Notes: generated by a model not told the origin, from the sequence alone. Numbered from the stretch's first letter, positions 17,883-27,717 are shown. The stretch: DNA of 64,000 bases from Coleofasciculus sp. FACHB-1120 (GCF_014698845.1 NZ_JACJTV010000014.1:62001-126000), one strand, 5' to 3'. A program made the numbers and translations.

Positions 17883-19658
17883 ATGACAGAAGCAACAGCT
17901 GTTCGCCGCGATCGCTTATCCAACACTGCCCCAAAAATTCATTACCAGGTGGCGATACGGGAGCCACAATCGCATCTTTTTGACGTAACTTTGACCGTAC
18001 AAAACTGGCAGTCACCGATTCTCGATTTAAAATTGCCGGTGTGGACTCCTGGTTCCTACCTGGTGCGCGAGTATTCTAAACATTTGCAAGACTTTTCGGC
18101 TGATTCCAGCGAACAACAACCTTTGGCGTGGCGGAAGCTTAGTAAAAATCACTGGCAAATAGATACAAACGGTGTGTCGGAAGTAACGGTGCGTTACCGG
18201 ATGTTTGCCAATGAACTAACGGTGCGAACTAATCATTTAGATGTTACTCATGGGTATTTTAACAGTGCTGCTCTGTTATTTTATATACCCGAGTTTGAAA
18301 AACAACCCATTCTAGTGACAATTGTGCCGCCCAAACCCGAATGGCGCGTCACGACCCCATTACCAGCGGCGGATGGACAAGCGAACACCTTCCAAGCGCC
18401 CGATTTTGACACGCTGGTGGATAGTCCCTTCGAGATTGGTTCTCATCAGTTGCATCATTTTGAAGTTTTGGGAAAACCTCATGAGTTAGCCATCTGGGGA
18501 CAGGGGAACGCCAAGCCAGAGCAAATTATTGAAGACACGCAGAAAATCATTGAGGTGGAATCCCAGATGTTTGGGGGTTTACCTTATGACCGATATGTGT
18601 TTTTGCTGCATCTAGCTTCCACGGGTGCTGGAGGTTTGGAACACAAGAATGCTTGCACGTTGAATTACCATCGCTTTGGGTTCCGCGATCGCGATAAGTA
18701 CAATCGCTTTATGCAGCTGGTCGCTCACGAATTCTTCCACCTGTGGAATGTGAAGCGCATCCGTCCCAAAGGATTAGAGGTGTTTGATTATACCGGAGAA
18801 AACTATACACCTTCGCTGTGGTTTAGTGAGGGGACAACCAGTTATTACGACTTGGTGATTCCGTTGCGGGCGGGAATCTATGATGCAAAGTCTTTCTTGA
18901 AGGAGTTAGGCAAAGAAATATCGCGGTTACAAACGACACCAGGGCGACTGGTGCAGCCTGCGAGTGAATCGAGTTTTGATGCCTGGATTAAGCTGTATCG
19001 ACCGGATGCCAATAGTGGAAATTCCCAGATTTCCTACTATCTGAAAGGAGCGATGGTATCCTTGTTGCTAGATTTGCTAATTCGAGGGCGTCATAGCAAT
19101 CAGCGATCGCTTGATGATGTGATGCGGCAAATGTGGCAGCAGTTTGGACAGCCGGAAACCGGCTTCACTCCAGAACAATTGCAACAAGTTATAGAATCAG
19201 TCGCTGACATGGATTTGAGCGACTTCTTTAAGCGATACATTGAGGGAACTGAAGAGTTACCCTTTGACGAATACCTGAATCCCTTCGGTTTGCGGTTAGT
19301 GGTAGAGGAAGAGGAACCCATTCCTTATCTGGGCGTGACAGCAAAGACGGAGAATGGGCGCGAAGCGATCAAATTTGTCCAAGCGGGTTCTCCAGCGCAG
19401 TTAGCCGGTATTGATGCGGGAGATGAATTGCTAGCAATTGACGGTTTCCGAGTAACGTCACTTTCTTTGAGCGATCGCCTGAAAGATTACCAATCGGGGA
19501 ATACGATTCAGGTGACGGTTTTCCATCAAGATGAACTCCGGATGCCACTCGTGACTTTAGCAGATCCGCGCCCCAGCGCTTACAAAATTGTGCCCGTAGA
19601 GTCTCCTGACGATGTTCAAAAACAAAACTTTGCTAAGTGGCTAGGATCGGGATTCTAA
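17883..19658 (+). CDS. M61 family metallopeptidase with PDZ domain
   Basis: The 591-aa protein belongs to the M61 (glycyl aminopeptidase-like) family. An N-terminal beta-rich domain covers about residues 15-200. The gluzincin catalytic domain follows with HEFFH (282-286), whose two histidines bind zinc and whose Glu is catalytic, and the downstream ligand Glu316 in WFSEGTTSYYD. A PDZ domain lies at ~478-565 (YLGVTAKTENGREAIKFV, AGIDAGDELLAIDG). No signal peptide is evident, so a cytosolic location is likely. Length is normal for the family (~590-600 aa). Substrate unknown; the family prefers peptides with N-terminal Gly or Ala. Monocistronic, 134 bp before the aroE frame. Confidence 0.93.
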   Translation: MTEATAVRRDRLSNTAPKIHYQVAIREPQSHLFDVTLTVQNWQSPILDLKLPVWTPGSYLVREYSKHLQDFSADSSEQQPLAWRKLSKNHWQIDTNGVSEVTVRYRMFANELTVRTNHLDVTHGYFNSAALLFYIPEFEKQPILVTIVPPKPEWRVTTPLPAADGQANTFQAPDFDTLVDSPFEIGSHQLHHFEVLGKPHELAIWGQGNAKPEQIIEDTQKIIEVESQMFGGLPYDRYVFLLHLASTGAGGLEHKNACTLNYHRFGFRDRDKYNRFMQLVAHEFFHLWNVKRIRPKGLEVFDYTGENYTPSLWFSEGTTSYYDLVIPLRAGIYDAKSFLKELGKEISRLQTTPGRLVQPASESSFDAWIKLYRPDANSGNSQISYYLKGAMVSLLLDLLIRGRHSNQRSLDDVMRQMWQQFGQPETGFTPEQLQQVIESVADMDLSDFFKRYIEGTEELPFDEYLNPFGLRLVVEEEEPIPYLGVTAKTENGREAIKFVQAGSPAQLAGIDAGDELLAIDGFRVTSLSLSDRLKDYQSGNTIQVTVFHQDELRMPLVTLADPRPSAYKIVPVESPDDVQKQNFAKWLGSGF

Positions 19659-19867
19659 GAGGGCGATTGCGTTTTCACCTTGAGTTTCGGCTGCATTATT
19701 TGAAGGATTGGACAGTCCCTCTTCCTGCTGGAATTCATTACTCTTTCAGCAACGCCATGATTTTTTCATCCCCTGGGACAACTAGCGATTAATTGGTTGG
19801 TAACAAGATTTCCGATAGCCTTATGGTAGTAAGAAGCGATGCTTATTACCAACTTTTCCAAATGCAG

Positions 19868-20737
19868 ATGATTCAAGGTACAACCAAACTTTTAGGGGTG
19901 ATTGGTCATCCCATCGGGCATTCCCTATCGCCGGTGATGCACAATGCGGCGATCGCTCATTTAGGATTAGATTACGTTTATGTACCTTTGTCGGTCGCGC
20001 CGGAAGATTTAGAGAAAGCGATCCCGGGTTTGGCCGCAATGGATAATTTTGTAGGCTTTAGCGTTACTATTCCCCACAAACAGGCAATTATCCCCCTGCT
20101 ATCAGAAGTATCAGATATTGCCCAAGCGATAGGAGCCGTCAACACCGTTACCAAGACGGATAGGGGATGGGTGGGCACGAATACGGATGTGACGGGCTTC
20201 CTCGCCCCCCTGGAAGCTAACAATAGCGATTGGAGCCAAAGTGTCGCGGTCATTTTAGGCAATGGCGGTGCGGCGCGGGCGGTAGTTGCCGGTTGCAAAA
20301 AACTGGGTTGTGCCCAAATCCATGTTGTTGGGCGAAACTGGGAGAATTTAACCGCCTTTCAAAATAGCTGGCGCAATTCATCCTTACCAGTAGAAATTAG
20401 CACCCATTCTTGGGGAGAACTACCGAGTCTGATTTCTCAAGCATCTTTGTTAGTCAATACAACACCCGTTGGGATGTACCCGAAGGTTGACGAATCTCCT
20501 TTAAATGCCGAAGCGATCGCCAATTTGCCAGAAGGCGCGATCGCTTACGATCTGATTTACAAACCCCACCCTACCCGGTTCCTGCAACAAGCCCAAAAAC
20601 AAGGCGCGGTGATGGTTAATGGACTGGAAATGCTCGTTCAGCAAGGAGCCGCCGCCTTGAAAATCTGGTTAAACGCCGAGCCGCCAGTGGACGTGATGCG
20701 CCAATCTCTACAAAAACAATTAAAAATCAAAAATTAA
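19868..20737 (+). CDS. aroE: Shikimate dehydrogenase AroE
   Basis: The ~289-aa enzyme reduces 3-dehydroshikimate to shikimate with NADPH in the aromatic amino acid pathway. Signatures are IGHPIGHSLSPVMHN at the N-terminus (shikimate binding), VTIPHKQAIIPL with the catalytic Lys, and GTNTDVTGF with the catalytic Asp. ILGNGGAARAVV is the dinucleotide-binding loop, and NTTPVGMYP and GLEMLVQQGAAALKIW lie in the C-terminal half. The frame is open back to 19793, but starting at ATG 19868 (MIQGTTKLLGVIG) gives the usual family length. No aromatic-pathway neighbours are present. Confidence 0.95.
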   Translation: MIQGTTKLLGVIGHPIGHSLSPVMHNAAIAHLGLDYVYVPLSVAPEDLEKAIPGLAAMDNFVGFSVTIPHKQAIIPLLSEVSDIAQAIGAVNTVTKTDRGWVGTNTDVTGFLAPLEANNSDWSQSVAVILGNGGAARAVVAGCKKLGCAQIHVVGRNWENLTAFQNSWRNSSLPVEISTHSWGELPSLISQASLLVNTTPVGMYPKVDESPLNAEAIANLPEGAIAYDLIYKPHPTRFLQQAQKQGAVMVNGLEMLVQQGAAALKIWLNAEPPVDVMRQSLQKQLKIKN

Positions 20738-21368
20738 ACCCAGCATGCAAGTTTTGGGATTTCTCCCTTAATGGGTTGGGGAGTGGAGGATATTGACAAA
20801 ATTTGCTTGACATTTCGATTTCCTAACTTCCTGGAAAAAGGGGGCTAAGAAAAAGTTGCACATTAGCGTAACCTGAAAAGAGATGCAACTCTGAGCAAAT
20901 TTACGGATATTCAAGTCAAGCGATTGTATCGGCAGGCTTTTTTCTGCGAATTTTTACTTATATATTACAATTTATTAAAATGTTTTTTCTAGGTACAACG
21001 GTAATCTCTTGCGAGTTTTACTGAAGAAAACCGATCGCTCTTTTACATCAATCCTGTAATATTTGCGGTAGCTTAGATATCATTTCACTCAATCTTTACA
21101 GGTTGACCTGTAAATCTACTTGTTAATTTAAAGATTACGTAAAGATACTGCCGTACTGATGTGGTACTTAGTACTTAGTGCGTACTATGGAACAGCTCTA
21201 AAACCGTAAAATTGCTTACTTTACAAAAACCGCTAATTTTTACGGATCTCAAGATGAGAGGGTTCAGGCTTCCGAGAAGTTTGGACTGGCTGATCCGAGA
21301 ACATCGCTCAGGTTTTAACTGGAGCTTCCAGTATTTGATTTATTAACTTTGGAGAGAATTAAAAATAT
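20738..21368. other. Intergenic region upstream of GT2-GtrA gene
   Basis: About 630 bp, AT-rich, no gene seen. A short direct repeat (ACTTAGTACTTAGT) lies at ~21167-21181. TTGGAGAGAATTAAAAATAT precedes the start of the next gene. Confidence 0.4.
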
Positions 21369-22652
21369 ATGGTGGAAAGCCGCAAAGATATTAAAAACAA
21401 TCCTACGGTTCCTGGGTTGCCACCCCTGTTGCGGGTTCCATCAGAATCATTGCAAATCTCTGAATTGGGTTTTTCTAAGGCTTTAGCAGGCTCTAAGACT
21501 TCTCAGGCGCTAGGGGACGAACGCGGGTACGCGCAGACGCGCCTGCTCCGCTTTTCTTTAGTGGTGCCGACCTATAACGAAGGTGACAACATCCGGGAGA
21601 TTGTTCGGTTACTGACTGAGCTGTTGGATGGAGCTATCCCGAATAACTATGAGCTGATTGTGGTCGATGATAATAGCCCGGATGGAACCTGGGAAATCGC
21701 TCAGGTTCTGATGTTGGAGTATCCGCATCTGCGAGTAATGCGGCGGGTTGAAGAACGGGGACTTTCGACAGCAGTAATTCGTGGCTGGCAGGCAGCGCGG
21801 GGAGAGATATTAGGTGTCATTGATGCCGATCTCCAGCATCCACCAGAGTTGTTATTGCAGCTGTTGGCGAAAATGGATCGAGGCGCAGATTTGGCGGCGG
21901 CTAGTCGTCATGTGGAAGGTGGCGGCGTCAGCGACTGGAGTATTGTCCGTAGAGTGTTATCCCGTGGTGCCCAGATGTTGGGGTTAATACTGTTGCCTGG
22001 GGTCGTGGGTCGTGTGTCCGATCCGATGAGTGGTTACTTTTTGGTACGCCGCGAGTGCTTGGTGGGAAAAACACTGAGTCCGGTGGGTTACAAGATTTTG
22101 ATTGAAGTGCTGGGTCGGGGCGATATCCGTTGGATTGCTGAAGCAGGCTACGTGTTTCAAGAACGCCAAGCGGGGGAAAGTAAGGTTTCTGCAAAACAAT
22201 ATGTAGATTATCTGCGGCATTTACTGAGGTTGCGTCTTTCCCGCTGGCCGATTGGTCGGTTTTTCCGATTTGGTGCAGTCGGTTTCAGCGGCGTATTTGT
22301 AGATATGGCAATGTTTTATTTGCTGCGTACCCAAGTGGGATTGGGACTGACGACCAGTGCAGCGTTGGCTTCGGAAGTGGCAATTATCAATAATTTCTTG
22401 TGGAATGACAGCTGGACTTTTGCTGACATTTCCAGTCGCCAACAGGGATGGAGCAAGCGCTTCAAGCGGCTGTTGAAATTTAATCTAGTTTGTCTGAGTG
22501 GGCTGGTATTAAACCTTTTGATCCTGAATTTGCTGTTCAATGTGCTGGGCGTTAATCAATATGTTGCCAAGCTGATTGCGATCGCTGCGGTGACTCTGTG
22601 GAATTTCTGGATCAATCTAAAGCTCAGCTGGCGGGTGACGGAAACCAAGTAG
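21369..22652 (+). CDS. Polyprenyl-phosphate mannosyl/glucosyltransferase-like GT2 fused to GtrA domain
   Basis: The 427-aa protein combines a GT-A fold family 2 glycosyltransferase (about residues 55-290) with a C-terminal GtrA membrane domain (~295-420, four hydrophobic helices). The GT2 part is like dolichol-phosphate mannose synthase: VVPTYNEGDNIREIV, VVDDNSPDGTWE and the DXD motif in IDADLQHPPE. It should transfer a sugar from a nucleotide donor to polyprenyl phosphate, and the GtrA part may help flip the product or anchor it. The ~55-residue N-terminal extension is Ser/Pro-rich and not part of the catalytic domain. The following gene is a GT-C glycosyltransferase that could use the lipid-linked sugar. 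Confidence 0.9.
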   Translation: MVESRKDIKNNPTVPGLPPLLRVPSESLQISELGFSKALAGSKTSQALGDERGYAQTRLLRFSLVVPTYNEGDNIREIVRLLTELLDGAIPNNYELIVVDDNSPDGTWEIAQVLMLEYPHLRVMRRVEERGLSTAVIRGWQAARGEILGVIDADLQHPPELLLQLLAKMDRGADLAAASRHVEGGGVSDWSIVRRVLSRGAQMLGLILLPGVVGRVSDPMSGYFLVRRECLVGKTLSPVGYKILIEVLGRGDIRWIAEAGYVFQERQAGESKVSAKQYVDYLRHLLRLRLSRWPIGRFFRFGAVGFSGVFVDMAMFYLLRTQVGLGLTTSAALASEVAIINNFLWNDSWTFADISSRQQGWSKRFKRLLKFNLVCLSGLVLNLLILNLLFNVLGVNQYVAKLIAIAAVTLWNFWINLKLSWRVTETK

Positions 22653-22741
22653 TCTGAGTCTTTAGTCATTAGTCCTGAGTTATTGTCGTGAGTCCATTCA
22701 TGGCTCTTGACCAATAACTCTTCACCGATAACTATTGACTA
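22653..22741. repeat. Degenerate short tandem repeats (AGTCATTAGTC type)
   Basis: The 89-bp gap between the two glycosyltransferase genes is made of degenerate 7-10 bp units (TTAGTCATTAGTCCTGAGT, CCAATAACTCTTCACCGATAACTATTGACTAATGA). Such short tandem repeats are common between cyanobacterial genes. Similar units occur at 49410-49480 and 59970-60155. Confidence 0.45.
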
Positions 22742-24514
22742 ATGATTAATAACTGGTTGCTACTTTTAGTGTGGATAGGAGTTGGGACTGGCTTGCGCTT
22801 GCTAAATTTGGCTGGCAAGTCGCCTTGGACAGATGAATTTTCGACGCTGGTTTTCAGCTTGGGCAATAGTTTTCGCGGCGTTCCCCTAGACCAAGCGATC
22901 GCACTCGATACTCTTCTGCAACCTTTGCAACCAAACCCAGCAGCAGGAATCCAAGATGTCATTCATCACTTAGTCACTGAAAGTAACCATCCCCCACTCT
23001 ACTTTGTGCTAACTCACCTGTGGTTGAAACTATTTCCGCCAGATGGGGGGTTGGTTTCGCTGTGGGGGGCGCGATCGCTTGCTGCCCTTTTCGGCGTCGT
23101 CTCTATCCCTGCAATGTATGCATTTGGCTGGTTTGCGTTTCGTTCTCGGTTGGTAGGACACATGGCAGCAGCGATGATGGCAGTTTCGCCCTACGCCATC
23201 TTTCTAGCGCAAGAAGCTCGTCATTACACTTTGGCAATCCTATGGGTCATTGCTTCTCTAACCTGTCTGCTAGTTGCTGCACGACACCTTCAGCGTCAGG
23301 CACCTCTGCCCATTTGGCTCGTACTCCTCTGGGTAAGTATTAATACTTTAGGAATTTCCAGTCATTATTTTTTCGTCCTCACTTTGGGTGCCCAAGGGCT
23401 GGCGTTGATTGTCCTTCTGTGGCAACAAAGGCGGACTCAGAATAATTTTAAATTTCCCACTATCAAGTCCTTGCTCTCATTGCTGCCGGTTGCGGCTGGG
23501 ACGCTGGCGGGGGGATTAGTGTGGGTGCCAGTATTTTTACAAAACAGTTATGGGGGAAAGCTAACCGAATGGATTCAAGGTGATCGCGTCGGTTTGGCAT
23601 GGCTTAGCCCTATATTTCAAGCGATCGCGGCTTGGATTACGATGATCGCCCTATTACCAGTAGAATCACCCGATTTAATCGTGGTGATTCTGTGTGGCCC
23701 TGTAATGCTGATTTTCTTTCTTTGGTCGCTACCCATCCTCTATCGAGGCCTGAAATTTCAGCGCCAAGAGGCGGGTTTGACAACCCAACTGTTTGAGGGT
23801 TTCGTCTGGAGTGCGATCGCACTGTTTTTTGTCTTTACCTACTTCCTCGGAATTGATTTAACTCGTGGGGCAAGGTATAACTTTGTCTATTTTCCAGCAG
23901 TCATCGTTATCTTAGGAGCTAGCCTTGCTGTCTGTTGGAATGCTGTAAGGGCTGAAGAAACTACCTTAAAAGAGTCAGTCCTAGCCAGCAATAATCCCGG
24001 CTCAAAAGCCAAAATTCAAGATGCAAAACTTTTTCTCCAAACATCTGGCAAAAAAGTCGTTGTGATTATTTTTCTAATGGGACTTTTGAGCGGACTAACC
24101 GTAGCCTGCAATTTGGGCTATCAGAAATACTATCGCCCCGATCTGTTAGTGTCACCAATTCTATATCCGCTAGATTACTTGTCTACATCTGAGCTGGTGC
24201 CAGTTCTAATTGCCACAACTCACAAAACCCATGTGCAAACTGGGGAAATGATGGGAATCGCGTGGGAACTCAAACAGGAGGAGGAACAAACAAGGCGAAC
24301 CCAATTTCTCCTAGCTCATCAAGACCAAAATCCTCAAACTTCAACGGTGGCACTGCAAAAAACCTTGGCGACTTTACCGCGACCTCTAGATGTTTTGCTA
24401 TTGAATTTCCACGCCCCAATAGAGCCAATAGAGTTAAATAAGTGTGTTGCTGATGCCGACTTTCCCTCAGTGGATGGATACGAAGCTAAACTTTATCACT
24501 GTCCCTATCGTTAA
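22742..24514 (+). CDS. GT-C membrane glycosyltransferase (GT39/ArnT-like), copy 1
   Basis: The 590-aa polytopic membrane protein has about ten hydrophobic segments. The first periplasmic loop carries the GT-C acidic motif (WTDEFSTLV, Asp31-Glu32), and NHPPLYFVLTHLWLKLF plus RSLAALFGVVSIPAMYAFG are typical of the Dol-P-Man protein mannosyltransferase superfamily. It should transfer a sugar from a polyprenyl-phosphate donor to an extracytoplasmic acceptor; acceptor and sugar are unknown. The C-terminal ~130 residues are soluble. The preceding GT2-GtrA gene probably makes the donor. A diverged paralogue is at 57156-58880. The start ATG 22742 has no clear ribosome-binding site. Confidence 0.85.
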   Translation: MINNWLLLLVWIGVGTGLRLLNLAGKSPWTDEFSTLVFSLGNSFRGVPLDQAIALDTLLQPLQPNPAAGIQDVIHHLVTESNHPPLYFVLTHLWLKLFPPDGGLVSLWGARSLAALFGVVSIPAMYAFGWFAFRSRLVGHMAAAMMAVSPYAIFLAQEARHYTLAILWVIASLTCLLVAARHLQRQAPLPIWLVLLWVSINTLGISSHYFFVLTLGAQGLALIVLLWQQRRTQNNFKFPTIKSLLSLLPVAAGTLAGGLVWVPVFLQNSYGGKLTEWIQGDRVGLAWLSPIFQAIAAWITMIALLPVESPDLIVVILCGPVMLIFFLWSLPILYRGLKFQRQEAGLTTQLFEGFVWSAIALFFVFTYFLGIDLTRGARYNFVYFPAVIVILGASLAVCWNAVRAEETTLKESVLASNNPGSKAKIQDAKLFLQTSGKKVVVIIFLMGLLSGLTVACNLGYQKYYRPDLLVSPILYPLDYLSTSELVPVLIATTHKTHVQTGEMMGIAWELKQEEEQTRRTQFLLAHQDQNPQTSTVALQKTLATLPRPLDVLLLNFHAPIEPIELNKCVADADFPSVDGYEAKLYHCPYR

Positions 24515-24517
24515 AAT

Positions 24518-25129
24518 TTAACCGCTTTTTTTGACACTTTCTGGAACGCTCAGCGACGATAAACCCGCGATCGCTCTTAAATTTTGAGAGCGAATTAGCT
24601 CTGTAAAATTCAAACTAGGGCGACCTTCGATTTTACCGACCGCTTCAATTGCAGATAACAATTGCTGGGCAGCTTCAGCTTCCGTGTAACCGCGTCGAAT
24701 CGCTACTTTGATTGCCGCTTCATCTGCATCTAGTTGAGACTGAGAAGTGCGAGTATTTCGCCAAATTTGAGTTGCTGCCAGTCCGCTTAATCCGCTAGCC
24801 ACGACAACACCCACGGCATCTCCTTGGACAAGCTGCACAATTGCTCCGATTGCCCCAGCCATCACGACGCCTTGATAAAGGTCGGGTTTAAACCACTTGA
24901 TCCCAGTCAGCCAAGCAACTGTGCGTAAAATCAGTAAATCTCGCTGCGGCTGAGATAACCGACGCCACAAATCAAAATTGATATAAATCGGTCGATCTTG
25001 TGCCCAAGGTAGCGGAAACGGGCTATCAATCACCTGCGATTGCTCTGGTTTGCTGACCACTTTTGTCAGCATTCGACCAGATGCAGGCATGACATCTAAT
25101 AAGCGGCGAATTTCAGGCTCTGGATTCAT
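24518..25129 (-). CDS. DUF3318 family protein
   Basis: This 203-aa protein resembles the cyanobacterial DUF3318 family, function unknown. The N-terminal half contains RRLLDVMPASGRM and RPIYINFDLWRRLSQPQRDLLILRTVAWL. A Gly/Ala/Val-rich hydrophobic patch near residues 90-115 could form a membrane hairpin, and a helical C-terminal region (DEAAIKVAIRRGYTEAEAA) follows. The first helix-and-loop has the look of a metal-free relative of M48-type fragments, but no HExxH is present. It converges with the GT-C gene, whose stop lies 3 bp away. Family call is from recall. Confidence 0.75.
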   Translation of the reverse strand: MNPEPEIRRLLDVMPASGRMLTKVVSKPEQSQVIDSPFPLPWAQDRPIYINFDLWRRLSQPQRDLLILRTVAWLTGIKWFKPDLYQGVVMAGAIGAIVQLVQGDAVGVVVASGLSGLAATQIWRNTRTSQSQLDADEAAIKVAIRRGYTEAEAAQQLLSAIEAVGKIEGRPSLNFTELIRSQNLRAIAGLSSLSVPESVKKSG

Positions 25130-25285
25130 CTTGGATGGCTTGGGGCAACTCAGGTAAAGATGCGATCGCTCTACTCACTCAAAACTATTCTAAGGAATGT
25201 GGACGAAATAACTGGTAAAAGTAGGGGCAGGCTCCTACTGTCATGTCCCTACCCAGGAATTGAAATAAATCCACAATCCGCCGTT

Positions 25286-27055
25286 TTAGGGGGAAGGAGA
25301 CGGAACGGCTGAAGCCGTAGGCTTGGGTTGAGGAGCTTGCTTTGGCGGGGTGGTGGCTCTGGGCGTTGCTGGAGGACGAGGGGATGGGATCGCCTTGGGT
25401 GTTGTTGTCGTTCTGGGTGTCGCCGGAGGTTTCGTGGCGGGCGCTTGCAGGCGAGTCGCTGGTGAGGGCGCTACGGCTGGATTACCAGGTGTTGCCGTTG
25501 GTTCGGGTGAAATCGTCGTAGCTGGTAAGGGCGTTATGGCTGGGTTGACGGGTGTTGACGTTGGTACAGGGGAAACCGTCGCACCGGGAACGGGAGACAG
25601 CGTTGGGCTGGCAGCTGGGGCGGTGATAGAAGCCGGAGTTCCTTGTACACCCAAAATGCTGGGATCTCCAGTGTCAAACACACCTGCAAGACAGGCAATC
25701 ATTAATGTCCCCAGAGTTCCGGCAAACAAAGCTTTCCAACCGAGTTCGGAGATATCTTTGCGCCGAGAAGGAATTAAGGCAATAGTGCCACCCACAAAAA
25801 TACCGACTGAAGCAAGATGGGCAAATCCAGAGAGGGCATAACTGACGATTAAGACAGTGCGATCGCTTAGGGGATTCACTGGTCTTTGGGCAGCTTCTGC
25901 CAATGCTTGATAAGGAGGAATTGCCGTTTCTAATAATCTGCGCCCAATGATTACAGATGCTTCCCAAGATTCGCTCAAGGGAACGCCTGTTAAAATAGTC
26001 AGCGGATAAAATAAGGCTCCTTCAATATTTTGCAAGGTAACAATTTTAAAGAAGTCACCCAATCCGCCGGGTAAACCTGCCAACCAACCAAAAAATTGAT
26101 TGATTAAAGAAACCAAACCCAAAATTAGAATCAGTACGGCAGCGATCGCGACTGCCATTTTCACTCCATCTAAAGAGCCGACAATCGCTGCATCTAAGGG
26201 GCTGACTCGCTCGATAGGTTCTCCACCCACTGTTTCCTGTTTCGGCTTGTCCTGATTCTCGTATTCCTCAAACTCATTTTGCTCAAACTCTTTGGCTTGT
26301 TTCTCGCTAGGAATGCCACCAAGCGTTACAGGAACTCCTGTTTCCGGTACTAAAATTTTTGAGATTACAAAACAAGCGGGAATAGCAATAATAGATGCCG
26401 ATACTAAATGTCCTAGAATATTCGGAAAAACAGGTTTGAGGAAACTAACGTAAATTGCCAAAGTTGAGGAAGCAGCAGTGCCAAAACAACAAGCTAGAAT
26501 TGCTGCTAGTTCCGAACGGGTCATTTTCGGCAGATACGGCTTAACGACAATCGCTGCCTCAATGCCTACAAAAATATTAGCAGCACCGCTTAAGGCTTCC
26601 GCTCCGCTCAAGCGCATTGTCCAATAAAATAATTTAGCAAAAATCTCGGTGATAATTTGAATGACACCAATATTGTAGAGAAGTGCCATCAGTCCGGAGA
26701 AAAAAATCACCGTCGGTAAGGCGCGAAAAGCAAAAATATAGCCAAGATTGACGGGTGGAATTCCAACTGGAACTGGTGGATTTCCCTTAGGTACTATATT
26801 TCCGCCAAATACAAATCGTGCCCCAAAGTCAGCAGCTTCAAAAACGCCATTTAGTAAGTTACTAAACCATTCTAAAGCTGTGCGTGTCGGCGGGAACTGA
26901 AACACCAAAAAAGCCAAAACTAACTGTAAGCCAATGCCCCAGATAATGACACGCCAGGGGATGACTCGTTTGTGCTCCGAAAACAACCACGCGATCGCGC
27001 ATAAACCAAAAATGCCCAGAAAAGAGATAACGTTAAGATACCAAGGATGAGACAT
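25286..27055 (-). CDS. CNT-family (NupC-like) transporter with altered binding site and Pro/Thr-rich tail
   Basis: The 589-aa membrane protein has concentrative nucleoside transporter architecture: two N-terminal helices, then PTVIFFSGLMALLYNIGVIQ, SGAANIFVGIEAAIVVKPYLP (cut here), TRSELAAILACCFGTAASS and YALSGFAHLASVGIFVGGTIALIP. Known CNTs co-transport nucleosides with Na+ or H+. Here the nucleobase loop G-Q-T-E-A-P of family members reads GIEAA (Gly164-Ile165-Glu166), one residue shorter and without Gln/Thr. The ribose-binding Asn of GFANFSS reads His in GFAHLAS. The region ~250-280 is charged and hydrophilic. The last ~110 residues are a Pro/Thr/Ala/Ser repeat tail (TPVNPAITPLPATTISPEP). 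Family is clear, substrate doubtful. Confidence 0.85.
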   Translation of the reverse strand: MSHPWYLNVISFLGIFGLCAIAWLFSEHKRVIPWRVIIWGIGLQLVLAFLVFQFPPTRTALEWFSNLLNGVFEAADFGARFVFGGNIVPKGNPPVPVGIPPVNLGYIFAFRALPTVIFFSGLMALLYNIGVIQIITEIFAKLFYWTMRLSGAEALSGAANIFVGIEAAIVVKPYLPKMTRSELAAILACCFGTAASSTLAIYVSFLKPVFPNILGHLVSASIIAIPACFVISKILVPETGVPVTLGGIPSEKQAKEFEQNEFEEYENQDKPKQETVGGEPIERVSPLDAAIVGSLDGVKMAVAIAAVLILILGLVSLINQFFGWLAGLPGGLGDFFKIVTLQNIEGALFYPLTILTGVPLSESWEASVIIGRRLLETAIPPYQALAEAAQRPVNPLSDRTVLIVSYALSGFAHLASVGIFVGGTIALIPSRRKDISELGWKALFAGTLGTLMIACLAGVFDTGDPSILGVQGTPASITAPAASPTLSPVPGATVSPVPTSTPVNPAITPLPATTISPEPTATPGNPAVAPSPATRLQAPATKPPATPRTTTTPKAIPSPRPPATPRATTPPKQAPQPKPTASAVPSPSP

Positions 27056-27340
27056 GGGCCAGAGTCCTTACTTGTTGACAGAGTACTTCCCAGTTTGCCG
27101 TCCCCTACAAATGAGCGCGTTTTTCGGCTTTATCCCCGTCTTACGAGGGATGACACGGGACACCCAAGACAATAGCCGAAAATGAGGTGCTTCAGTACTA
27201 CTACAGCTTTAAAATAGGCACAGAAGCCTGTATCTTATTCAAACTTAAGAATATCCTAAAGACAGGGAAACAACTTGACTAGAGCCGTCCCAACTTGTTA
27301 ATGCTGCTCTTGGGCAGTTAACTATCAGCAAATTCAATAC

Positions 27341-27604
27341 ATGGAAGCTTTTGACTCAGTTCCTCCCCAATGGATCGAATCTGCTACTCACGCCCGCGAG
27401 TTTTGCTGTCCTAACTGTCGGGCTTCCTCCAGGGAAGCGCAACAGGTTTGGCTCAACCGGCGATCGCCTGTAATGACAGAAGACTATCGCCGAAAATGGC
27501 AGGAGTTTTATCAGTGCCAGTGCGGTTGTGTGTGGTGGGCATGGAGTAACGATCGCCCTCCCTCCGATTTGGTAAAACGCGAACCTCCAACGATTGACGA
27601 GTGA
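27341..27604 (+). CDS. Small zinc-ribbon-like protein
   Basis: The 87-aa protein contains CCPNCRAS (residues ~23-30) and CQCGC (~65-69), two CxxC-like knuckles ~40 residues apart that suggest a single zinc site. The region between them is basic and aromatic (VWLNRRSPVMTEDYRRKWQEFYQ) and WWAWSNDRPPSDLV follows. There is no membrane segment. I do not recognise a named family; it looks like a conserved cyanobacterial hypothetical. It is transcribed alone, divergent from the CNT transporter. Confidence 0.7.
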   Translation: MEAFDSVPPQWIESATHAREFCCPNCRASSREAQQVWLNRRSPVMTEDYRRKWQEFYQCQCGCVWWAWSNDRPPSDLVKREPPTIDE

Positions 27605-27643
27605 TGCTTTAGGAAGCAGAGGCGCGATCGCATCTTTTTCAAC

Positions 27644-27717
27644 TGTAGGGGCGAAGCATTCGGGGGATAACTTATGACACTTAACCGAGATTTACCTATC
27701 CGAATGCTTCGCCCTGT
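27644..27717. repeat. MITE-like element, copy 2
   Basis: TGTAGGGGCGAAGCATTCGG at the left and CCGAATGCTTCGCCCTGT at the right form terminal inverted repeats of ~16 bp around a ~40-bp centre. Same family as 5498-5574. Confidence 0.65.

Noticed and set aside
25350..25841. 163-aa + strand frame rich in Gly/Val
   Set aside because: It is antisense to the Pro/Thr repeat tail of the CNT gene; GC-rich repeats create the long open frame.
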